Source: Luteimicrobium subarcticum | Lineage (GTDB): Bacteria; Actinomycetota; Actinomycetes; Actinomycetales; Cellulomonadaceae | Assembly (NCBI RefSeq): GCF_002798015.1 | Contig: NZ_PGTZ01000011.1 | Location: forward strand, 1 to 64,000 | Direction of reading: 5' to 3' | Length of the DNA: 64,000 nt | Part shown: in pieces, positions 57,284 to 64,000 of the stretch | How the letters are laid out: every line of letters starts with the position of its first letter | Position numbering within the stretch: position 1 is the stretch's first letter | The notes under the pieces: generated by a model | Database searches by the model: none | Seen by the model: only the letters and a program-made list of their open reading frames with translations | What the model was told of the DNA's origin: nothing | Translations under genes and position numbers: made by a program

Positions 57284-57865
57284 TCAGCCGGCGGTGCGCG
57301 CGGCGCGCCGCACGGCGAGCTCGTCCGCGACCTGCACGGCCGGCCCGTCCGTCACCGACTCGGTCGGCAGCTCCGCGAGGGTCCCCTCGACCTCGCGCCA
57401 GACGCGACCCACCGCGATACCGAAGACGCCCTGGCCACCCTGCACGAGGTCGATGACCTCGTCGGACGTCGTGCACTCGTACACGCTCGCGCCGTCGCTC
57501 ATGAGGGTGATCCCGGCGAGGTCCTCGATGCCCCGCTCGCGCAGGCTCTGGACGGCCGAGCGGATCTGCTGCAACGACACGCCCGTGTCGAGGAGGCGCT
57601 TGACGACCTTCAGCACGAGGATGTCGCGGAACCCGTACAGCCGGTGCGTGCCCGACCCGTGCGCGGGCTTGATGCTCGGCTCCACCAGCCCGGTGCGCGC
57701 CCAGTAGTCGAGCTGCCGGTACGTGATCCCTGCCGCGCGACAGGCCGTCGGACCGCGGTACCCCGTGGTCTCGTCCTGCTCCGACACGTCCTCGCCGAAC
57801 AGCAGACCCTGGGCCCCCTGGGGCACCGGCGGGCGGCTCGCTGTGGCGTCGCCGTCAGTCCTCAC
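57284..57865 (-). CDS. MerR-family regulator (Rv1830-like)
   Basis: The 193-residue protein has a winged-helix MerR domain: YRGPTACRAAGITYRQLDYW (about 36-55), TGLVEPS and GSGTHRLYGFRDILVLKVVK. The 110-residue C-terminal part begins with a coiled-coil dimer helix (VSLQQIRSAVQSLRERG) and continues as a small domain. No cysteine metal site is visible. Order and sequence match the position of mycobacterial Rv1830, next to the bifunctional nuclease gene Rv1829. Its regulon here is not known. Confidence 0.87.
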   Translation of the reverse strand: MRTDGDATASRPPVPQGAQGLLFGEDVSEQDETTGYRGPTACRAAGITYRQLDYWARTGLVEPSIKPAHGSGTHRLYGFRDILVLKVVKRLLDTGVSLQQIRSAVQSLRERGIEDLAGITLMSDGASVYECTTSDEVIDLVQGGQGVFGIAVGRVWREVEGTLAELPTESVTDGPAVQVADELAVRRAARTAG

Positions 57866-58006
57866 GCTGGCCTCCAGATGGGTAGGGCGCTCGTGCGCCC
57901 GCCGTGCTCTTCACGGTAGGCCGGGGCCCGACCGACTTCAATCACCGTGCCCGTCCGGCGCGTCGCGCCGCCGCGTCCTGCGCGACGTCGGCCGGCCCAC
58001 GGGCCC

Positions 58007-58486
58007 TCAGACCTCGAAGTCCTCGGGTTCGACGTGCTCGAGAAAGGTGCGGAACTCCTCGACCGTGCCCGCCTGCTCATTGTCCATCACCTCGATGCCG
58101 GCTGTCGCGACGACCTCGCCGGCGCACAGCAGCGGGCTCGCGGTCCGGACGGCGAGCGCGATGGCGTCCGAGGCGCGGGAGTCGACGCGCGCGCCGTTCG
58201 AGAGGACGAGCTCGGCGTGGAACACGCCGTCCCGCAGCGCGACGATCTCGACCCGGTCGAGCCGGACCGCTGCGGCGCGCAGGAGGTCCCGCAGCAGGTC
58301 GTGCGTCATGGGTCGGGGTGGGACGACGCCCGCCTGGGCCGAGGCGATCGCGGACGCCTCGCGCGGCCCCACCGTGATCGGCACGACCAGCTCCGCCTCC
58401 GCGTCGAGGAGCAGCACCACGATCTCCTGACCGCGGTACTGCCGGACGCCGAGCAGCTCGACGGGCACCATCGGAGCGTCTGCCAC
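58007..58486 (-). CDS. Bifunctional nuclease family protein (Rv1829-like)
   Basis: The 159-residue protein belongs to the BFN/DUF151 family, reported in plants and bacteria as nucleases: VPVELLGVRQYRGQEIVVLL, VPITVGPREASAIASAQAG, PPRPMTHDLLRDLL, and SRASDAIALAVRTASPLLCAGEV. GTG 58486 starts the product with five extra residues before MVPVELLGV; ATG 58471 is an alternative. Catalysis by bacterial members is little studied. It sits 16 bases after the FtsR-like gene on the same strand, as in mycobacteria. Confidence 0.87.
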   Translation of the reverse strand: MADAPMVPVELLGVRQYRGQEIVVLLLDAEAELVVPITVGPREASAIASAQAGVVPPRPMTHDLLRDLLRAAAVRLDRVEIVALRDGVFHAELVLSNGARVDSRASDAIALAVRTASPLLCAGEVVATAGIEVMDNEQAGTVEEFRTFLEHVEPEDFEV

Positions 58487-58502
58487 CCGTCCACGGTACG
58501 AC

Positions 58503-59252
58503 TCAGGGCGTGAGGTCGGCGACCCCCTGGCGCACGAGGGCTGCGTGCAGGCGCGTGCACAGGTCGGCCACCTCGGTCGCGAGCTCCTCCGCGCGGGTCC
58601 GGGCGGCCGGGGACTGCTGGCTGCGCCACGGCGCGACGACCTGGTCGACCAGCGCGACGTGCCGGTCGGCGGACGCGCGCAACGGCCGCAGGTGACGGGG
58701 CTCGATGCCGAACTCCCCCAGTGCCGCGACGACCCGGGTGATCTCCACAGCCCACGCGTCGACCTCGCCGTCCGGGCCGGGCCGGACCACGCCGGTCGTG
58801 ACGAGCTCCTGGACGACGGCGGGCTCGACGGCCGCGAGCGCGGCCAGGCTGCGGACCGTGGGCCGGTCGCCCGGCGACGCCGACCCGCCCCGGACGACGC
58901 CGCCCGGGACCGGCGACCGGTTCTCGGCACCCGAGTCGAGTGCCGCCAGGTGGTCCTTGATGACCTTGAGCGGGAGGTAGCGGTCACGCTGCTCGGCGAG
59001 GACGAACCGGATCCGCTCCACGTCGGCGGCGCTGTACTGCCGGTAGCCGGCCGCGGTGCGGACGGGCACGACGAGGCCCTGGTCCTCGAGGAAGCGGAGC
59101 TTGGACGGCGACAGCGAGGGGAACTCCCCCTGGAGCGCGCGCAGCACGTCGGAGATCCGCATGGTGGCGGCGCGGGATGCGCCGCGCGGCCACGGCTGCG
59201 TGGTGGGCGCGTCGTCCGGCCCGTCACCCCGCGCCGTGGCCGGGGCGCTCAC
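58503..59252 (-). CDS. ftsR: MerR-family regulator FtsR-like (Rv1828-like)
   Basis: The start is GTG 59252, in a GTGA overlap with the FHA gene, giving 249 residues. A Thr/Pro/Ala-rich leader of 30 residues precedes the MerR domain (MRISDVLRALQGEFPSLSPS, KLRFLEDQGLVVPVRTAAGY and RQYSAADVERIRFVLAEQRD). The C-terminal half is a second helical domain rich in Ala/Val (ALAAVEPAVVQELVTTGVV and later TRAEELATEVADLC). The homologue in Corynebacterium (FtsR) activates ftsZ; by position and sequence this gene corresponds to it, though its targets here are unknown. The leader between GTG and MRISDV may not be translated if the inner ATG is used. Confidence 0.85.
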   Translation of the reverse strand: MSAPATARGDGPDDAPTTQPWPRGASRAATMRISDVLRALQGEFPSLSPSKLRFLEDQGLVVPVRTAAGYRQYSAADVERIRFVLAEQRDRYLPLKVIKDHLAALDSGAENRSPVPGGVVRGGSASPGDRPTVRSLAALAAVEPAVVQELVTTGVVRPGPDGEVDAWAVEITRVVAALGEFGIEPRHLRPLRASADRHVALVDQVVAPWRSQQSPAARTRAEELATEVADLCTRLHAALVRQGVADLTP

Positions 59253-59728
59253 GCGGGCCCCGCCTGCCCTTCGGTGCCGGGCCGGCGGGCAGGGCTCGCG
59301 TGGAACGACAGGCGGAACTTGCCGATCTGGACCTCGTCGTTCGTCGCGAGAGCGATCTGGTCGATGCGGTTCCGGTTGACGTAGGTGCCGTTGAGCGAGC
59401 CGATGTCCCGCACGAGGAACTGGCCGTCCTCGCGGACGAACTCGGCGTGCTTGCGCGACACGGTGACGTCGTCGAGGAAGATGTCGGCGTGGACGCTGCG
59501 GCCGGCGGTGACGCGGTCGGCGTCGAGCAGGAAGCGCTCCCCGGTGGACGTGCCACGCCGCATGATGAGGAGCGCCGACCCCCACGGCAGCGCAGCGACG
59601 GTGCTCGACTCCTCGGACGTCAGTCCGGGGGTCGCGGCGACGTCGTCGGGACCACCGTCCGCGCGACGGAAGGTCGCGGTGGTGTCCGGTCCGAACGTGC
59701 CCGGCGTTCCTGCACCCGGATCTGTCAT
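59249..59728 (-). CDS. garA: FHA-domain metabolic regulator (GarA/OdhI-like)
   Basis: The 159-residue protein has an FHA domain (SALLIMRRGTSTGERFLLD, TAGRSVHADIFLDDVTVS, RKHAEFV and SLNGTYVNRNRI), with the phosphothreonine-binding Arg and Ser-Arg-Lys-His residues in place. The N-terminus has DTTATF (residues 15-20), matching the E/D-T-T-x-x-F site phosphorylated by PknB/PknG in GarA and OdhI. When unphosphorylated these proteins bind and inhibit 2-oxoglutarate dehydrogenase. The gene order matches mycobacteria, except that gcvH is not found between it and the DUF881 gene. Confidence 0.88.
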   Translation of the reverse strand: MTDPGAGTPGTFGPDTTATFRRADGGPDDVAATPGLTSEESSTVAALPWGSALLIMRRGTSTGERFLLDADRVTAGRSVHADIFLDDVTVSRKHAEFVREDGQFLVRDIGSLNGTYVNRNRIDQIALATNDEVQIGKFRLSFHASPARRPGTEGQAGPA

Positions 59729-59861
59729 GACGCCTCCTCGGGACGTGTGCTTCGGGCACGTGACGTGCCACGCTGCTCCAGGCGCCCACCAGGGGTGACG
59801 CCTGCTCCAACACTAGGCCGAACCCCCGGCGGGGGGCAGCCCTCCTGCTCGGCGTGCCGCG

Positions 59862-60746
59862 TCACCGCTTCGTCCCGGCGGTCGACACGGGCACGGGTGT
59901 CGCGTACTTCGGGTCCTCGGGCTCGCGCGTGGCCGTGACCTCGACCTTCGTGGCGCTCTTCACCTCGGCCGTCGCCCCCTGGCTCCGGACCGCCGCGAGC
60001 GCACCGCCCGGGATGCCGAGGGCGGGGGCCAGCGTGTCCGGGTCGCCGATCGCGACCCACGTGTAGGGGGACGTGACCGGGACGTCGTCGACGACGAGGG
60101 AGTTGCCGGCGAGCGCGAACCAGCTCGACGCGACGAGCCGGACTCCGTTGATCTGGACGGCTTCCGCGCCCGCGTTGCGCAGCTCCTCGAGCACGTTGAA
60201 CATCGTCGCGGCCCCCACGGTCTGCGTGCCCTCCTCGATGGTGAGGGTCACCCCGGGGCCCTGGGCGGGAAGCCGGCCGGACAGGATGCCCTGGGTCGCG
60301 GCGCGGTCCTTCGCCAGCTTGATGGCGGCCTGCTGGCTGCCGGACCCGGCCTGCAGCTCGTCACGGGTGACGCGGAGCGACGAGTACTCGCGCTCGAGCG
60401 CCTGGCTGCGCTGGGTGACGTCGTCGAGGAGCCGCACGAGGTCGGACTGGCGCAGCGACGACAGGCTGTCGGACTGGTTCTGGCGGACCTGGACGATGAA
60501 AGCGAAGCCGAGCGCGGCGCACAGGACCGCGACGATCAGCTGGGACGTGTTGAGCCGGGGGCGCAGCAGCGAGGCGAACGTGTGGCGGCGCCCGGGGGTG
60601 CCGCGGCCGGGGACGTCGTCGTCGGACGCCTGCTCGTCACCTCCCTCGGCGGCGTGCCGGGGGTGGACGTCGCTGGCGTGGGGTGAGTCGCTCGGCACGT
60701 CGCGGTCCGGGGACGGGACGTCGTCGGGCACGTGCTCGTCGGGCAT
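59862..60746 (-). CDS. DUF881 family membrane protein (Rv1825-like)
   Basis: The 294-residue protein has a 65-residue acidic cytoplasmic N-terminus, one membrane helix (about 68-87, QLIVAVLCAALGFAFIVQV), a coiled coil (about 90-135) and an extracytoplasmic DUF881 domain (GPGVTLTIEEGTQTV, LRNAGAEAVQINGVRLVASS and VTSPYTWVAIGDPDTLAPAL). DUF881 proteins in actinomycetes flank the small basic protein and a CDP-alcohol phosphatidyltransferase; their role is unknown, though some are linked to cell division. A second DUF881 gene lies two genes upstream. Confidence 0.88.
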   Translation of the reverse strand: MPDEHVPDDVPSPDRDVPSDSPHASDVHPRHAAEGGDEQASDDDVPGRGTPGRRHTFASLLRPRLNTSQLIVAVLCAALGFAFIVQVRQNQSDSLSSLRQSDLVRLLDDVTQRSQALEREYSSLRVTRDELQAGSGSQQAAIKLAKDRAATQGILSGRLPAQGPGVTLTIEEGTQTVGAATMFNVLEELRNAGAEAVQINGVRLVASSWFALAGNSLVVDDVPVTSPYTWVAIGDPDTLAPALGIPGGALAAVRSQGATAEVKSATKVEVTATREPEDPKYATPVPVSTAGTKR

Positions 60747-60751
60747 GCGCG

Positions 60752-61084
60752 TCAGGCCTTGAAGATGTGGCGGCGGATCGCGGCGGCGTTCGAGAAGATC
60801 CGGATGCCGAGGACGACGACGACCGCTGTGGACAGCTGGGCGCCGACGCCGAGCTGGTCGCCGAGGAACACGATCAGGGCGGCCACCACGACGTTCGAGA
60901 GGAACGAGACGAGGAACACCCGGTCGTCGAACATGCCGTCGAGCTTGGCGCGCAGGCCCCCGAACAGGGCGTCGAGCGCTGCCACCACGGCGATCGGCAG
61001 GTACGGCTGGAGCTGGACGGGGACGGTCGGCTGCAGGATCAGCCCGACGACGACCCCGATGACCAACCCGACGAATGCGATCAA
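60752..61084 (-). CDS. Small basic membrane protein (DUF1290/SbpA-like)
   Basis: The 110-residue protein starts at TTG 61084, chosen because AAGGAGG lies five bases upstream and the family begins with IAFVGLVIGV. It has three membrane helices (about 3-18, 28-48, 55-80) and the conserved segment YLPIAVVAALDALFGGLRAK followed by LDGMFDDRVFLVSFLSNVVV. It overlaps nothing but lies five bases from the next gene. In Gram-positive bacteria this family (DUF1290, SbpA-like) occurs between two DUF881 genes, as here. Confidence 0.88.
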   Translation of the reverse strand: MIAFVGLVIGVVVGLILQPTVPVQLQPYLPIAVVAALDALFGGLRAKLDGMFDDRVFLVSFLSNVVVAALIVFLGDQLGVGAQLSTAVVVVLGIRIFSNAAAIRRHIFKA

Positions 61085-61104
61085 CTCATCCTCCTTGGAG
61101 TGCT

Positions 61105-61947
61105 TCAGTCTAGGGGGGTCGCCGAGTAGAGCGTGGAGGCGCCCCCGCCCGCGAGCGCCAGGTGGTCGGCGGTCTTGGTGGTGGTGCGGATGCCGTAGGA
61201 CTCCTGGAGCACGTCGAGCTGGTCGGTGGCGGTGGAGGCGGCGAAGCGGTCGTGCAGGTCGTCGGGGTCGCCGATGGCGTCGACGGTGTAGGGCGAGGCG
61301 AGGCCGACGAAGTCGACGAGGACGGCGCTGCCGGCGGAGCGGATGGCTGTGGTGGCGGTGAGGCGTTGGCCGTTGATGGAGATGGCTTCGGCTCCGGAGG
61401 CCCACAGGGCGTTGACGACGAGCTGGAGGTCGCTGTCCTGGACGCGTTTGTCGGCGTCGACGGTGCCGTCGGTGTCGACGGCGTCGTCGGCGTCGGTGAG
61501 GGTGACGACGAGTCCGGGGCCGGTGACGGCGGCGGCGCCGGAGGCGACGGAGTCGTCCTCGATGGTCTTGAGGAGCCCGGGGTATCTCTCGGCGAGGGCT
61601 TGGGACTGGAGGGCGGCGATGGTGTCGGAGGCGTCGGTGATGTCGCGGGTGAGCTGGTCGGCGTGGGCCTGGCGTGCGGTGATCTGCTTGACGAGGACGT
61701 CGCGGGCGGCGACGACGGCGGGTGAGGGGGCGCGCAGGCTGATGACGGCGACGGTGGCGAGGGTGCCGAGGGCGACGGCGACGAGGCCGTAGGCGAGGTG
61801 TCCGGCGGGGCGGCGGGTGCGGGTGTCGCGGCGGGCGGCGGCTTCGGCGTATCCGGGGTCGAGGGGGTGGTTCATGACCTCGGTGATGAGGGTCATGGAC
61901 TCGTCGGGGCGGCGGGTGCGCGGGGTGGTGCGGGGTGGGGTGCTCAT
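61105..61947 (-). CDS. DUF881 family membrane protein (Rv1823-like)
   Basis: The 280-residue protein starts at ATG 61947, in an ATGA overlap with the preceding gene. The arrangement is the same as the other DUF881 protein: polar N-terminus, one membrane helix (about 49-70, HLAYGLVAVALGTLATVAVI), a coiled coil rich in Ala/Gln, and the DUF881 domain (GPGLVVTLTDADDAV, LWASGAEAISINGQRLTATT and LASPYTVDAIGDPDDL). The two DUF881 proteins probably act together with the small basic protein between them; the function is unknown. Confidence 0.88.
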   Translation of the reverse strand: MSTPPRTTPRTRRPDESMTLITEVMNHPLDPGYAEAAARRDTRTRRPAGHLAYGLVAVALGTLATVAVISLRAPSPAVVAARDVLVKQITARQAHADQLTRDITDASDTIAALQSQALAERYPGLLKTIEDDSVASGAAAVTGPGLVVTLTDADDAVDTDGTVDADKRVQDSDLQLVVNALWASGAEAISINGQRLTATTAIRSAGSAVLVDFVGLASPYTVDAIGDPDDLHDRFAASTATDQLDVLQESYGIRTTTKTADHLALAGGGASTLYSATPLD

Positions 61948-62540
61948 GCGGCGGCGCCGGGGGCGGGTGTGCTGGGGGTGCGCAGGATGGCGCGGGCGCC
62001 GCGGACGTAGAGGAGGCCGGCCCACCAGTAGAGGGCGACTCCCCAGGCGGCGCAGGCGGCGCCGATGACGAGGGCGACGGTGCCGACGGGTCCGTCGACC
62101 TGGGCGAGCAGGAGGAGCGGGAAGGCGTACATGAGGGCGAAGGTGGCGGCTTTGCCGATGAAGTTGACGGGGAGGGGCCCGTAGCCGCGTCGGGCGAGGG
62201 CGGGCAGGTAGCAGGCGAGCAGGATGTCGCGGCCGACGATGAGGGCGACGAGCCACCAGCCGATGACGTCGCGCCAGGCGAGGCCGACGAGGGTGACGAG
62301 GATGAACAGTCGGTCGGCGGCGGGGTCGAGCATCTGGCCGAGCTTGCTGGTCTGGTGGAAGCGTCGGGCGATGACGCCGTCGAGCCAGTCGGTGGCTCCG
62401 GAGACGGCGAGGACGGCGACGGCCCAGATGTCGTGGTGGCCGACGATGAGGACGGCGAAGACGGGCACGAGGAGGAGTCGTGCCAGGCTGATGAGGTTCG
62501 GGACCGTCCAGACCCGCGTGCTCACGTCGTCGTCGGTCAC
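61944..62540 (-). CDS. CDP-alcohol phosphatidyltransferase (PgsA2-like)
   Basis: The 198-residue membrane enzyme carries the full CDP-alcohol motif D-G-x2-A-R-x8-G-x3-D-x3-D: Asp54, Gly55, Ala58, Arg59, Gly68, Asp72 and Asp76 in DWLDGVIARRF and KLGQMLDPAADR. About six membrane helices follow. Such enzymes join a CDP-diacylglycerol to an alcohol such as glycerol-3-phosphate or inositol phosphate; which one applies is not determined by the motif. Mycobacterial Rv1822 (PgsA2) occupies the same place before the DUF881 genes. GTG 62540 is the start; the first ten residues are acidic. Confidence 0.9.
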   Translation of the reverse strand: MTDDDVSTRVWTVPNLISLARLLLVPVFAVLIVGHHDIWAVAVLAVSGATDWLDGVIARRFHQTSKLGQMLDPAADRLFILVTLVGLAWRDVIGWWLVALIVGRDILLACYLPALARRGYGPLPVNFIGKAATFALMYAFPLLLLAQVDGPVGTVALVIGAACAAWGVALYWWAGLLYVRGARAILRTPSTPAPGAAA

Positions 62541-62618
62541 GGGGTCAGTGTACGAGGACGAGGGTGTGTGCCCGGACACGTGTGACGGCGGCCACGGCGG
62601 GGTGCGGTGCCGGGCGGG

Positions 62619-62624
62619 TAGGAT
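62619..62624 (+). promoter_or_regulatory. -10-like box and long leader of the DEAD-box helicase gene
   Basis: TAGGAT at 62619-62624 is a plausible -10 box; no good -35 is seen. The start codon is 178 bases further on, so the mRNA would have a long leader (about 62631-62801) containing several GC-rich inverted segments. Long structured leaders are common for DEAD-box helicase genes and often regulate them. No named riboswitch is recognised. Confidence 0.35.
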
Positions 62625-62801
62625 GAGGGCGACTTCTTTTCGCAGTCGTCGCAGACCCGTTCTGGTGCGCCCGTCGTGGCGCGTGCAGGTCGCAGCTTCC
62701 GCAGGGCCCTCTCGGGGCCGCGGGCCGGCCTCGTTCTCTCGTGTGGGTGACGCGACAGCGGCCACCGTCGCATGCGATCCCCCGAACGAACGGTTCTGCA
62801 C

Positions 62802-64000
62802 ATGACCATGCCTGCCAGCGCGCCCGCGAGCGCCCCCCTTTCTGCTGCTGAGCCGTCGGCGTCGGCTGCGACGACGACGAAGGCCGCGGCGAAGACGTCC
62901 TTCAAGGATCTCGGACTGCCTGCCGCTCTGCTGGAGGCGGTGGAGGCGCTCGGTTTCGAGACGCCGTCGCCGATCCAGGCGGAGGCCATCCCGGCGCTGC
63001 TGTCGGGGCGTGACATCACGGGTGTCGCGCAGACCGGCACGGGCAAGACGGCGGCGTTCGGGCTGCCGCTGCTGGCGCGGGTGGACGCGGGGCTGCGGGC
63101 CACGCAGGCGCTGGTGCTGACGCCGACGCGTGAGCTGGCGATGCAGGTGGCGGACGCGATCGAGAGCTTTGCGCGCACCACCCCGGGCATCGAGGTCATC
63201 TCGGTGTACGGGGGGTCGCCGTACCTGCCGCAGCAGCGGGCGCTGCAGCGGGGGGCGCAGGTCGTGGTGGGCACGCCGGGTCGTGTGATCGACCACCTGG
63301 AGCGCGGGTCGTTGAAGCTCGACGGGATCCGGTTCCTCGCGCTGGACGAGGCGGACGAGATGCTGCGGATGGGCTTCGCGGAGGACGTCGAGAAGATCTT
63401 CGGGTTCGCGCCGCGCACGGGCCGTCAGGTCGCCCTGTTCTCGGCGACGATGCCGGAGCCGATCCGCCGGGTCGCGCAGCACCACCTGGACAACCCGGTG
63501 GAGATCGCGGTGGCGCGGCAGTCGTCCACGGTGACGAGCGTGCGCCAGACGTATGCGATCGTGCCGTTCCGCCACAAGGCGGGCTCGCTGGTGCGGGTGC
63601 TGCAGACGTCGGACGCGGACGCGGCGATCGTGTTCTGCCGGACGCGCGGTGCGGCGGAGGAGGTCGGCACGGCGCTCATCGAGCGCGGTATCGCGGCGGC
63701 GACGATCTCGGGCGACGTGGCGCAGAAGGACCGCGAGAAGATCGTGGAGCGGCTGCGCTCGGGTCAGGTGGACGTGCTGGTCGCCACGGACGTCGCGGCG
63801 CGCGGCCTGGACGTGGACCGCATCGGCCTGGTCGTGAACTTCGACCTGCCTGGCGAGCCGGAGGCGTACGTGCACCGCATCGGTCGCACGGGTCGCGCGG
63901 GCCGGTCGGGCGAGGCCCTGAGCTTCGTGACGCCGCACGAGCGGGGGCGGCTGCGCCAGATCGAGCGGACGACGCGGACCCCTCTCGAGGAGGTCGCGAT
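62802..64000 (+). CDS. DEAD-box RNA helicase (DeaD/CsdA-like), 3' end outside window
   Basis: The frame runs from ATG 62802 (ATG 62808 is an alternative) to the window edge, 399 codons. After an Ala/Ser-rich leader of about 30 residues the motifs are: Q motif TSFKDLGLPAAL and PSPIQAEAIPAL, Walker A AQTGTGKTAAFG, PTRELAMQ, GTPGRVIDHLE, DEAD in LALDEADEMLRMGF, SAT, VFCRTRGAAEEV, ATDVAARGLDVDRI and HRIGRTGRAGRSG. The usual C-terminal RNA-binding extension of DeaD/CsdA proteins is not visible. It unwinds RNA duplexes, commonly in ribosome assembly and cold adaptation. It diverges from the CDP-alcohol phosphatidyltransferase gene. Confidence 0.93.
   Translation, partial: MTMPASAPASAPLSAAEPSASAATTTKAAAKTSFKDLGLPAALLEAVEALGFETPSPIQAEAIPALLSGRDITGVAQTGTGKTAAFGLPLLARVDAGLRATQALVLTPTRELAMQVADAIESFARTTPGIEVISVYGGSPYLPQQRALQRGAQVVVGTPGRVIDHLERGSLKLDGIRFLALDEADEMLRMGFAEDVEKIFGFAPRTGRQVALFSATMPEPIRRVAQHHLDNPVEIAVARQSSTVTSVRQTYAIVPFRHKAGSLVRVLQTSDADAAIVFCRTRGAAEEVGTALIERGIAAATISGDVAQKDREKIVERLRSGQVDVLVATDVAARGLDVDRIGLVVNFDLPGEPEAYVHRIGRTGRAGRSGEALSFVTPHERGRLRQIERTTRTPLEEVA

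Noticed and set aside
59729..59861. Search for gcvH between the FHA and DUF881 genes
   Set aside because: The gap is only 133 bases with no lipoyl-domain motif, so no gene is called.

Overview
This is a high-GC, densely coded window from an actinomycete chromosome. The gene set fits Actinomycetota, probably Micrococcales close to Cellulomonas or its relatives. Evidence for this includes PafB/PafC next to TatA/TatC, RbpA, a polyprenol-phosphomannose synthase joined to apolipoprotein N-acyltransferase, a HelY-type helicase, and a cluster in the order of mycobacterial Rv1822-Rv1830. Many genes start with GTG. The assignment is inferred from gene content, not from a database match.

Region 1 (about 1-10,006) is an accessory island. 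It holds the tail of an IS3-like transposase, a lipoprotein, a small secreted beta-rich protein, a serine recombinase with repeated TGTCG half-sites upstream, and a secreted RHS/YD-repeat protein followed by a tiny two-helix membrane protein. It also holds a protein with an HEPN-like C-terminus, an XRE antitoxin/zeta-like kinase pair whose kinase is frameshifted, and the 3' stump of a large plasmid/ICE-type helicase. The stump breaks off just before cmk, which marks the junction with the core chromosome.

Region 2 (10.1-33 kb) is mostly core. It starts with cmk, a PlsC-type acyltransferase and der, which face an FAD oxidoreductase across a strong terminator. Next come a lipoprotein and three tandem paralogous membrane proteins (two with DUF2510 tails), then tRNA-Pro(GGG) beside a 38-bp perfect palindrome. 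An FMN reductase/LLM monooxygenase pair, a Fic protein, a YciO/Sua5 protein and Dps follow. After these are a lipase-maturation-factor-like protein, glycogen phosphorylase divergent from a eukaryotic-type UGPase, a DHA2 exporter with its TetR repressor and paired operators, and a DUF3866 protein.

Region 3 (33-48 kb) runs mainly on the plus strand: pafB, pafC, a small membrane protein, tatA, tatC, a diacylglycerol-kinase-like protein, helY, a YtcJ-like amidohydrolase, lnt and ppm1. rbpA lies on the opposite strand behind a SigR-type promoter match, and a short UvrA-like ABC protein diverges from it.

Region 4 (48-54.1 kb) is a second accessory patch. It has gene remnants, an isochorismatase, a tyrosine recombinase and a DUF6328-like membrane protein. 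It also has a 2.9-kb segment bounded by IS5-type inverted repeats and CTAG duplications. That segment holds an IS5 transposase, a nested ISL3 element with an 8-bp target duplication, and an orphan Imm10-like immunity gene.

Region 5 (54.1-64 kb) returns to the core: a small Rho-N/SAP-like protein, alkaline phosphatase and a metallo-beta-lactamase-fold protein. These are followed by the minus-strand cluster MerR, bifunctional nuclease, FtsR-like MerR, GarA-like FHA, DUF881, small basic protein, DUF881 and CDP-alcohol phosphatidyltransferase. A DeaD-like helicase runs off the right end.

Several genes carry single-base indels in C/G runs or lack a usable start codon. Assembly error should be excluded before any of them is treated as a biological pseudogene.
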